Below, in pieces: positions 26,684-39,300 of a DNA stretch of 64,000 nucleotides. This stretch comes from Chondrosia reniformis (Eukaryota; Porifera; Demospongiae; Chondrillida; Chondrillidae). The first letter of the stretch is position 1, and every line of letters starts with the position of its first letter. A model generated the notes under the pieces. That model saw only the letters and a list, made by a program, of their open reading frames with translations. It made no database searches and was not told the origin of the DNA. The DNA lies in contig OX359194.1 of the NCBI GenBank assembly GCA_947172415.1, forward strand, positions 8,667,017-8,731,016, read 5' to 3'. Position numbers and translations under genes: made by a program.

Positions 26684-26751
26684 CTCTACTAATTTATACA
26701 GTTATTTGGCAAGTAAAATAATATACTCACAACCTATATGGCAGATAGAAG
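26684..26751. promoter_or_regulatory. Compact divergent promoter, dystrophin-like / NHL gene
   Basis: Only 68 bases lie between the opposed start codons. The stretch is AT-rich (ATTTATACAGTTATTTGGCA). Transcription must start here or inside the coding exons. Confidence 0.55.
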
Positions 26752-27543
26752 ATGGCTTCTCCCTGTTTTGAGAGAGATTTGGCAAGTTTGGAAGATTCGA
26801 AGGGAATGTTTCAGTTTCCATCGAAGACGGGAAATCTAGCAGGAATTACTGTATCAAGAAGTGGCAATATATTCGTCACTGACAACCAAAACGCACGAAT
26901 TTACATATTCGATTCGCAAAGAGAGTGTAAAGGGTTCTTCGGTCAGAAAGGCAAGGAAGATGATCAGCTGAACTACCCGCGCGGGCTGGCCATGACTAGA
27001 GATGGTTATCTCCTGGTAGCCAACGAATACGGTGTACTTGTGTTTGACGAATCTGGAACGTTTATTACTAAATTTGGAAAGGGCGAGCTGAAGGCAGCTT
27101 GGAACGTAGCCACGCACCCGTTCGATGGTCGCATCTATGTCACCGATCAGCACTACCACACAGTGCGCGTGTATTCTCCAGACTACCAGCTACAGCAGGT
27201 CCTGATCAGCGAGGGACTGAGGGAGCCGACGGGAATCGCAGTCACTCGAGAGGGATTGGTGTATGTGGCCAATTTGGGAAGCAAAAATGTAAAGGTATTT
27301 ACTGATGATGGTCAGTATCTGATGGAGTTTGCCAAGGGTATCCACCCGTACGATGTGATGATTCCTCCGAGTGGTAATGTGTTGGCCGCAGACATTGACC
27401 ACAACAGAGTGGTCATGTACAACATGAATGGCAAGAGGCTGAAGGAGCTGGAAACGCCGTCGGGGCCATTTTCTCTTGCTGCAGACAATAATGGAGATCT
27501 TTTAATTACCTGTTATTATGACAAATCTGTCAGAATATATTAA
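26752..27543 (+). CDS. Intronless NHL-repeat beta-propeller protein
   Basis: Single exon, 263 aa, starting MASPCFERDL and ending at a TAA. The whole protein is NHL repeats: G-x-TVS…GNIFVTDNQNARIYIFD, LNYPRGLAMTRDGYLLVAN, FDGRIYVTDQHYHTVRVY, EPTGIAVTREGLVYVAN, and a final DNNGDLLITCYYDKSVRIY, enough for about five to six blades. It has no RING, B-box, coiled coil or signal peptide, so it looks like a TRIM-NHL propeller without its ligase module. NHL propellers bind RNA or protein; the role here is unknown. A larger TRIM-NHL gene at 51539-54316 has the same domain type and is also a single exon, so retroposition or duplication of a propeller exon is one possible origin. Confidence 0.85.
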   Translation: MASPCFERDLASLEDSKGMFQFPSKTGNLAGITVSRSGNIFVTDNQNARIYIFDSQRECKGFFGQKGKEDDQLNYPRGLAMTRDGYLLVANEYGVLVFDESGTFITKFGKGELKAAWNVATHPFDGRIYVTDQHYHTVRVYSPDYQLQQVLISEGLREPTGIAVTREGLVYVANLGSKNVKVFTDDGQYLMEFAKGIHPYDVMIPPSGNVLAADIDHNRVVMYNMNGKRLKELETPSGPFSLAADNNGDLLITCYYDKSVRIY

Positions 27544-27742
27544 CCCTTGTAAATTGGAATACTTTTCTTTTGTACATTATTTATACTCTTGTATTGTAAT
27601 TGTATGCAACTGATCCTGGAAATACATCTTACACTTTGTAGTTGCAGTTTCACATACATTTAACTGTCTCAATGAATATCAAGGTTCTGATTTGCCTTGT
27701 CCCTTGCAGGTAGAATTGGATGGAACATGGCCGACTGGTACG

Positions 27743-29226
27743 TCAACTTTTAGCATCAAGATCATCTAATACAAAGGATCCAAGTTCTCCACTTCTGTAC
27801 CTCAAGATGAAGTTTTGAGCCACCCGCAAGTAGTCCCATTTACCACCTAACACATGTAGATGTACAGTGGTTGTACAGTGGTTGTACAGCGGATGTACAG
27901 TGGATGTACAGCGGATGTACAGTGGATGTAAGGTGTATGTACAGTACCTGCTAATTTAGCATTTAGTCGCTTGGCAGCAAACGTGAGGACCTCACTCGTA
28001 TTATCATTAGGACAAGGTACATTATAGACCTTGAGGTACCTATATACATGTGGACAGCACTGGAGAAGCATTTGGTAGCAGGCTAGATGGCATACTTGTA
28101 TAGTTTCTTTTTATTGAGTGTATAGAGAAGGTAGTCTGCAATCACATCTTCTCCAATTAGGTGGTCCTTCAGCATTCCTACATCATTTGGACAGACTTTG
28201 TAGCTACAGCCCATGGGATTGCACACCGCTGACCTGTGAGTGCCAGTTTCAAGGCCACTTCCGGGTTGTCTACAAAAGGTTGTATTATACCTGAGGAACA
28301 CAACCAGTGAAGCAATGAATAACTATACTAATCTTTAGTCAGTTGGAGAAGCATCACCTGGAGTGTCGATGGAGTACATATGCGGATCCTCTGACACCTA
28401 CAGACAAAGAGCATATTTGGCAAACGATGTCAACTGATGCAGCACTCCTTGCTTACTGTGATTGGGGTAAGCACAGACTTGGTTACCCCTGGCAACGCAC
28501 CAACAGCAGTAGCTCTGCCCCCTACATGTAGTAACAGTGTCAAGTATACATTATAAATTGGTAATGTGCATCACCTCTTCTGTAGTGAAGGTTTCGGAGG
28601 GCATTAATTAGAGAAGACTTCCCAACATTAGGCATCCCTATGACCATCAACTTTACAGTAGACTCGCTGTCCCAGCCCTTCTCCAGTAGCACCTCCTGCA
28701 CTGTTGGCAGGACCTATACAGTATGACCACACCAGACTAGCTTGCAGGGCTCATCACATACATCCCTTAACCTACCCTTCTAAGTCCACTCTGGTTCTTA
28801 CAGTTTAACGGAATCACATTTGAGACTCCCTTGGATTTGAATAAATGCATAATTTTTCTACAATTTCTCTTTCCAATTAAATCAATTTTGTTGATCAAGA
28901 GAACTTTCGGCTTTCCCTGTACAATTTGAGCGAATCTCCGATTGATGCCGCTTAAAGGAATCTAGGAAATGGATTACATTGGATCAGTCCCGAGTCTGCC
29001 AATACCAGTACCGAGTATCTAACTCTAGCGTCCTGCACTTCCAGCACGCAATCGCATTTTTGTATTTTCCTCGCCATATCTCTGAGTCCTACGAAAGGAA
29101 TAGAGTCACTGCCCATCGAGCAACAGTCGGTCTGATTGGGGACGCTGCTACAAACGTACCTTTCGTCATATGGCCGGGGAACCAATGCTGGATGGAAGAG
29201 GGATAGTCGAAGGCGGAACGCATCAT
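27743..29226 (-). CDS. MTG1: Mitochondrial ribosome-associated GTPase 1
   Basis: MTG1 (YlqF/RbgA family, circularly permuted GTPase) assists mitoribosome large-subunit assembly. The first exon (29160-29226) encodes a short leader and the family's WFPGHMTK box; 29024-29088 adds [10 protein letters not shown] and 28776-28961 the G4 motif LLINKIDL. The exon from 28713 holds the P-loop GMPNVGKSS (G1). Later exons give [14 protein letters not shown] (G2), SIDTPGI (G3), KLALTG joined to [21 protein letters not shown], and a C-terminal domain ending [10 protein letters not shown] at 27743. The motif order G4-G1-G2-G3 is as expected for the permuted family. A tempting in-frame read-through ([16 protein letters not shown]) is better taken as an intron, since its removal restores exact alignment. 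A 12-base tandem repeat (27853-27945) lies in the last intron. Confidence 0.93.
27853..27945 (-). repeat. 12-base tandem repeat in the last MTG1 intron
   Basis: About eight copies of TGTACAGTGGTT / TGTACAGCGGAT-type units. Confidence 0.85.
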
Positions 29227-29335
29227 GCAAATGGCGAATGATAGAAAAACCACAATTGTTTCCCTATGACATTATAACCATCTCATTGTACATTATTGCA
29301 ATAAAACCAATTCATTTAAAAAATAAATATTCAAA

Positions 29336-32300
29336 TCACTTGTCAGCTAACTTATCAAGTCTTCTGCAAACATCTGATGCCTGTTCTCCAGGTAGACCTG
29401 TTACCTTGGCAACCCGTGATCCAAACTGTATGGCTTGCTTATGGGCAGCCCCAGCTGATGGGCAGTTGAGCAAGACTGCAACCTCCCTCAGGATCCTCTT
29501 CTCCCCCACGCCTCTTGGCTGGCTCAGATCAACCTGCCCAGTTCACAGGGAGACAGAGATGGTAACTACAACTTGAACCACGTCATTGAGGTACCTTTGC
29601 ATCAATTCTTAGCTGTTGTAGAAACGACACAACGTCTTCATCCAAATAAGGGAACCTTGCTTCTCTGCTGTGGTCAGCAATGCACCTGAAACAACAACCC
29701 ACAACAAGTGGAGTCACTGACAGCGTGTAAATGAGCGCTGTGTACCTATCGTCTCGTCCAAGATTACGTGATGATATTCGTTTGATGTCAAAATCAATCT
29801 CAGCTAATAGATTAGGCCATCCACCATTTTTAAACTTCTGCCTATGTCTGGAATACCCTGCCAGTTGCTCATCCGCTCCTATACCCACCAGCAGTGCCTG
29901 CAAGTGATACAGCATGGATAACATGTACAGCATCCTTTGGAAAGCTTCCACAAGTGGTGTGCACTAAATGAACCTTTGCTGAGGAAGTGACCATCTCCCC
30001 CGAGTGAGCCATACGGCCGGTCCCCTTTGCTGCAAACCAGAGGGCACAGCCAATGCTGTCATCCAACACAGTATAAAGAGGATGAACCAGATGAGAGAAG
30101 CTGTCTCTCCTAGCTCTGTCAACCTCTTCTGCTGTGACGTCCACAAGGATTAGGTTCCACTGCCTGGCAGGGTTGAGCTCCTTGACACTTGACAGAGAGA
30201 GCAGGCGATCTGGAACATCATAGTCAGGTCCTTCACTGGTGACACAAGAGAGAGCTGCCTTGTATAGGGAGTAAAGGGTATACTTTACAGGACTTACAGA
30301 GCTCCAGATTCCATTCGACTTTTTACCTCTTTTCTTCTGTTTTGACCAAATGCCACATTAATCAGGTCAATAGATTCTCCTCTTGGCAGACATCTAAGAG
30401 GTACCAGATGGACAGGTGAGGGCCACTGGAGGGCAGATGGCTCACTGACTTACAGATCTGCTAGAGCAGCCATCACCACAGAATCCACACCTCCTGAAAA
30501 CAGAATGCCAAGGTTAGAGCCCGTCACTCTGCCTGCTTTGCTGCTATCTTCCTTAATTGCAGGGTTATCCACCAGTGGTAGGTTAAGGACTCTTCTTTCA
30601 ATTGCTTGCTTCAGTACACTCAAAAATGTGTGAACCATTTTAGATCCCTCCAGATCTGGTGGTCCTCTGGTGGCATCACATGACATCACTAGCTCCTCCC
30701 CTTTCTTAGAAGGTAGAACTGTATTCAACTGGGGAAAGGCAGTCTCCAGTGATGCAATCCTGGCAGTAACCACAGAAAAGACAGGCTTCATCTCCCCCAA
30801 CAATGGAAGGAAAGTCTTTTGATAAACATTTCCTATTAATTGAAACACGTGAGTCAGTTTAAGAGGTGCTGATTGATGTACCCACCATTCTGTAACCAGG
30901 GATGGCAGGACACAACTGCAGGTCCTCCTTCAAACATATTCATTGTAGAGACACTGTAGAGGCCTAGAGCAGGTACCTCGCTCCAGTAAGACTGGTTCCT
31001 GTAAGGCTCACAGCGACAGGCAACTGAGGTTAAACACAACAAGCTGTCATCTTCTCCATTCAAGTTCCAAAGAAGGCTTCTTCTACCAAATACATCTCTT
31101 CCAAACCACAACCGTTTTAAAGTACTCTACAACAGTGCACACATAAAGAGAAGTTTGATATTTCTAAGACCATTAATGGCAAATCAGTAATATGGGAAAA
31201 GCGTGAACTTCCACCTTTCATATAAATTCATTATTACAGATGTAGACACTGAACCCACTGTTGCGTGCTGGACTAAACTATTTCATAGAGACATAAAGCA
31301 TGACGTAACATCCTGCATTATTGAGATGTTTGTGGTAAACCTCTCCTTTGAACTTAAGTGGTCACTTCATCATTAATTAATATAATTTAAGGGAAGTATA
31401 TCAATAGTTCCAAATTTTGTTTGATACCAAAGAAGGAAAGTATTTTTATGTTAATTGAGTTAAAATGACTTTTTAGTCTTACTTGTATCTATAACTGATG
31501 CAATATTCTTAGACCTTTAGTGAACAGAACTCACATTATAGTATATAAGAGCCCATGGGCCCTTAATGGACGAAATAATCTGACATATTTCTTCTGCAGT
31601 GGCACACTTTGACAAAATGTTCAACAACACAACAGTGTCATTCTCTTCCATCTTAACCTACATGGCCAATAGTGCGAGGAGGGACTCGTGACATGACCAA
31701 ATGAGGAAGACACAGCTTATCCATAGATGACCCCTCCTATTTCACAACAATAAAGTTCACATGTGGGCGGTTACTACATATGCTTTGTAAAGTGTACATA
31801 TCAAGACATTCTTGACCTCTGCTTGGCCCCTAGAGAGTTTACCTCCAGAACAAACTAGCATTAGCTACACTTGGTATCTATGGAAACCCAATTACATGTC
31901 TACCTACTGGAAGCCCTGAGAACACTTCTCCATTCCACAGTAGAGCATCTCCTCGCTCGTTAACCAATGGTTGGGCAGTAATTGATCCTCTCATATGTAG
32001 CACGTGGCCTTTCAACAGGAGGTAGCATCCTCCTACTTCTATATAGTGCTCACCCTCAGCATCAGGCCCCCTCCTCCCTAAGCCAGCCCTCACAGCATCC
32101 TACAGCAAGAGAGTGCTGTCCCTAACTGATGATCTCATGTAAAGGGAAGCCTTACAATTGATGTTCAATCACTCTATTATTCTTAAGCTGTCAGGAAGTT
32201 GTGGCTTTCATTTCAAAGTAATTTTAGATTTCTAGGAAACCCTATCCTGAATACAGAGTGATCAGTCATGCAGAATACCCTTTGGACATCATGTCTAGAA

Positions 32301-32760
32301 ACTGCATATGCATTGAGTTGATGTGTACCAATTCATATATTATACATTTTTTAAACTTTTTGCTTTCTTTATAGTACTGCATGGGGCATACTCTCGCCCT
32401 AGTGTGCAATGCACATGGTGTACTTAAAAATTATATTGAATATTGAATATTATACATATATATGTATATAGAGTGGGCGGCTGCCAGTTGGCTGGGGGGG
32501 CGTGTTTGGTGTGATAAGTCACTCCCTCCCACCTGAAGCGACCGTCAACAAACTTTAAACTGTACACTTCGACACATACCGACCCTTTGCAAAGTTACGG
32601 AAATGAGTCAGACATGTACCGGAAGTGCAGCACGCTATTCGTCCTCCCAACAAACAGAGATTACTTGACACTCGTAAAACTGTAGCTGTACCTTTAACTG
32701 TTCGACACGTCCTCGCTCGTGGGCTCCCTTCTTGTAGAGACAAGCAAATATACCACACAT
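29336..32760 (-). CDS. ASNSD1: Asparagine synthetase domain-containing protein 1
   Basis: ASNSD1 resembles asparagine synthetase B: an N-terminal class II glutaminase domain and a C-terminal ATP-pyrophosphatase domain; its own reaction is not established. Ten exons: 32692-32760, 31908-32099, 31535-31657, 30886-31126, 30454-30832, 30327-30393, 29974-30258, 29746-29897, 29595-29685, 29336-29533 (598 aa; human 643). It starts MCGIF, with Cys2 the expected nucleophile. [20 protein letters not shown] and EENDT follow the glutaminase pattern. The PP-loop is [10 protein letters not shown], followed by [34 protein letters not shown] and [11 protein letters not shown]. The C-terminus has QFGSRVAK. Some junctions were chosen over equally plausible signals to keep the family alignment (donor after 31908, acceptor at 30394). 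The human upstream ORF ASDURF is not visible in the 157 bases to HIGD2A. Confidence 0.93.
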
Positions 32761-32917
32761 GTTGTAGAGGCCTTAACCGGGAGCCATTGTGATCGACCTC
32801 TCTTTGTCAACTGCGGGGGCGGAACGCAGCTATAAAAGAGTGTCCAATCACTTACAATCAGTAAGAAATTTCAAAAACTAAATTGTATACCAAAAGATAA
32901 TAATAGAGAGAGAAGAC
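32761..32917. promoter_or_regulatory. Divergent promoter, ASNSD1 / HIGD2A
   Basis: 157 bases between opposed start codons. A TATAAAAG run at 32832 sits on the HIGD2A side, about 85 bases before its ATG. Confidence 0.55.
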
Positions 32918-33302
32918 ATGTCACAGGAATACGGAATCGGCAAGCGACCTTCTCTTCTAGAAGAAGGTGAACGCAACCCCTCATTACAAGAGAGATGGAT
33001 TACAAAGACAAAGAATGATCCTTTCGTCTCCATAGGTAAGTAAATCTCTCGTTGCATGCGGTTGAATACAACCACCTAGATATGACCTGCTCTTGTTCAC
33101 GTGGTCGCTCCCTCTCTCTCTAGGTTTGGGTGGTACACTCGCGGCGCTAGCGTACGGAGTCTATGCCTACAAGAACCGCGGACCTATGAGTACGTCACGG
33201 TACCTGATGAGACTAAGGGTGATAGCCCAGGGTGCGGTCGTAGGAGCCATGATCTTAGGAGCTACTGTGTCCTCTATGAAAACTCCTTCAAAGAAAGAAT
33301 GA
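32918..33302 (+). CDS. HIGD2A: HIG1 domain family member 2A
   Basis: HIGD2A is an inner-membrane mitochondrial protein that helps assemble complex IV and respiratory supercomplexes. Exons 32918-33035 and 33124-33302 give 98 aa (human 106). The N-terminal ERWITKTKNDPFVSI segment leads into the HIG1 domain: GLGGTLAALAYGVYAY (TM1), a basic loop with SRYLMRLRVIAQG, and GAVVGAMILGATVSSM (TM2). The QG pair within the RxxxQG motif is conserved. No targeting presequence is needed in this family. The nearby COA7 gene also belongs to complex IV assembly, but the two are 28 kb apart and probably not co-regulated. Confidence 0.93.
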
Positions 33303-33515
33303 CCGGATCCCTAACTAACTTATTTGAATGTATATACGTGCCAAGACTATTTCTTGATTTTATGTTGTAAAATGTCCTATTTTTATGATTGTCTAAGCTA
33401 TGGCTTGTGAATTTGCAATTCATTCAAGTGTTGTCGGTAAAAGAGTCACATAACTGACATCAGCCTAAAGTGTCTTATGTATTGAGTGACCTGCATGTAT
33501 GTCAACAGTGGCTGG

Positions 33516-36818
<3,303 letters not shown>

Positions 36819-37000
36819 ATTGTTTAAACAAAACCAGCTAAATTGACGCTGTCTTTGAGAAGAGAAGATTACGAAATCTAGCTTAATCTCCTAGTGCAGT
36901 GGTATGTATTTCAAATTTAAAATTTAAGGGCGGCAAAATAATCAATGACGTCATGGTGACTATTGCTAATTGAGGAAAGTACCCCAATAGTTACTCCATT
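36819..37000. promoter_or_regulatory. Divergent promoter with CRE, kinesin-13 / RANBP3
   Basis: 182 bases between opposed start codons contain a perfect TGACGTCA at 36946-36953, 48 bases before the RANBP3 ATG. Confidence 0.6.
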
Positions 37001-39149
37001 ATGGCTACCATTGCCTCTGCCGGGACAAAGGTAAATTGCAAAGAGATTACGAACATTACTGGATATTCTCTCTTCTAAAATGTGTGTTAATTGAATTCTA
37101 TTAGAGGGCGGCGGATGATTCTTCGCAATCGCAAAGAGAACTGAAGAAGTCGGCACCCGATTGTTCTATTGGTGCGTAGGACCGACTGGCCTTGTCAAAT
37201 GGTCACGTAATACTGTTTTTACTTTAGTAGAAGGTAGCAGTGTTAGTACGGAGGCAGGGTTCAAGCTCAGACCGTCCTTTCTGAAGGCGCCAGAAATCAA
37301 GTCTTCTCCGCCTACTTCTACTGCGGAAGCAGAGAGTGGTCGATTGGTTGACAAGAGTATCGCAATAGCTGGCTTCTCTAGCTCTCGTGGAGAGACTGCT
37401 TTCTCGTTAGGGTTCGGTGGGGTCGGCGATGAAGTTGCACTGAACAGCCGACCTGGTCAAGTTAAGTGAGACCACACAACGATATTTCATTGACTATGGA
37501 TATTAATCTTCACTCTACTTCCTGCCAGACCACTCGCATTATTCCCTGAATTTAGTGGCATACCAACCGTGAGTCCATTGCATGAAGCAGATGTTGACTT
37601 TGCCGATGTGGGTACAGGTACACTTGTTGTCATGTTTTCTGTTACATTTAAGGCTAATACTGCTCAAGGCAAAGGCACTCACAAACAGAACGTATTTGGA
37701 TCTAATTTAAAAGATAAAATTACAAAGGACAGTTTCTATAGCCCTCCCCTTATCCTCACTCCTGCTTCATCATCGGGTCCCACCCTTCCAGACTCTGAAT
37801 CTCAGTGGGAGGAAAAGATTTCTCTAGTGAAGTCTTCAGATTCCATATTTGGAGCAATGCTAGCAAATAAAATTAGAGCTGGAATGTCTGGGCCTTTTAG
37901 TGGATTGGGGGACAAAGTCACAGCAGAGGAGCAGCAGGGGGATCCCCCAAGTGGGCCAAAACTGAGTGATGAAGCAACACTGAGTGACAAGGTCGTCCGG
38001 TGCATCAGTGTGTGGTTCCGAGAGTTCACTCTAATTTTTAATCTTGTAGGATTGTCAAAATGAAGAGGGTGATATTGATGGGAGTGAAGAACTGAAGTGT
38101 GGTAAGAGTTGTGTGGTTGGTTGCACTAAATAGTTAATTAATGTTATTATCTAGTCAGACAAGATACCTTAGTGAACATCCTCTTCAATTAGTTAATCTT
38201 TTCACCCAGGAGTTGATAAAGTGTGTAACAATGAAACAGTTGCTGTCCCAAAGGTGTTTGGGCGCAGTGACTCTCCGGACCCACTGAGCAGAGGGAACTT
38301 CCAGCACAGCACTGGGGAGGAGAATGATAAGCTCATTGTGGTTGTGAGTTGCTCAGTGATTAAGTATGTTTTGTATTTTCAGGTATTCATTGTCTCTGCA
38401 GATGTCAGCTAAATTGTTTGTCTTCCACAAAGAGACTCAGACCTGGGTAGACAGAGGTCGTGGAATTGTGAGCTTGAATGATGTCTGCCAGTCGTCCTCT
38501 GAAGGAATCTACCAGTCACGAATTGGTAAGTGTGTACATGTTGTGTGAAGAAGTGAGTAATCCCTAGAAGATATTATGCTAACCAGTCGATGGACCAGAG
38601 AACTGATACTACATGCATGATGCTGTACTACATGCATGATACTGTACTACATGCATGTCACTAGTACTCACATATCAAATGTGTTTGTTGCGTGTGTAGT
38701 GATGCGAGCTCATGGGAGCCGACGGTTGCTGCTGAATGCTGGTATGTGGGCGGAGATGATTTGTGAGAGGGCAAGTGTAAAGAGTGTCCGCTTTACTGGG
38801 CAGGACTTGGAAGGAGAGGCAATAAAGATATACCTTCTGACTGTGAGTATAGCTATTCAATTTGTTGCAGCACTTCAAAGGCTTATTTGCTCTGCACATT
38901 TAGGGTGATGCCAAACACATTGGTAACCTCTTTGATGCAATGGAGAAAAGACTGCTCGTTATGAAGAGGGCTCAAGAGAGAGTCAGCGATGATGAAGTTA
39001 GAATCAGTGAGGGAGAGCTGTCAAAAACAAGTCTACCTGCTTCTCCAAGTGAAATTGCATCCTTGAAGGAGGAGAATGCTGTGAAAACAGATTATAAAGT
39101 TTTAACAATGAGCTCTGAAAGCTCTGAAAGTAGCAACTCTAATACCTAA
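37001..39149 (+). CDS. RANBP3: Ran-binding protein 3
   Basis: RANBP3 is a nuclear cofactor of CRM1/XPO1 export that binds RanGTP through a RanBD1 domain. Exons include 37001-37030, 37105-37171, a third ending at 37465, and 37529-37568; a long exon follows (about 37650-37990), then shorter ones, with the stop at 39149. The N-terminal half is disordered and Ser/Pro-rich with FG-type motifs (FSLGFG, NVFGSNLKDKI). The RanBD1 domain lies near the C-terminus: AKLFVFHKETQTWVDRGRG, YQSRIVMRAHGSRRLLLNAG, VRFTGQDLEGEAIKIYLL and KHIGNLFDAMEKRL, all typical of the family. The protein ends in an acidic/Ser-rich tail. The donor of exon 3 was placed at GTGAGA (37466) to keep phase. The long third-to-fifth exon boundaries are less certain than the RanBD1 exons. 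Confidence 0.92.
38611..38662 (+). repeat. Short 20-base tandem repeat in a RANBP3 intron
   Basis: Three copies of CTGTACTACATGCATGAT-like sequence. Its ACATGCAT core resembles the subtelomeric repeat at 60745-61170. Confidence 0.75.
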
Positions 39150-39300
39150 TCTCCAATAGACCGTCTATGTAACACATCTCATCAGCTGTTGCCACCCAAA
39201 GCTGGCACTCACAAATCATGCATCAAATGTGTTTGCCTTTTATTTATTTCAACATGCTCATTTACTATGTATAAAAATGTACAAAATTATTTTTGATATG

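Noticed and set aside
28083..28301. In-frame segment [16 protein letters not shown] within MTG1
   Set aside because: It interrupts the conserved KLALTG-MLKDHL junction and is bounded by GT and AG, so it is taken as an intron.
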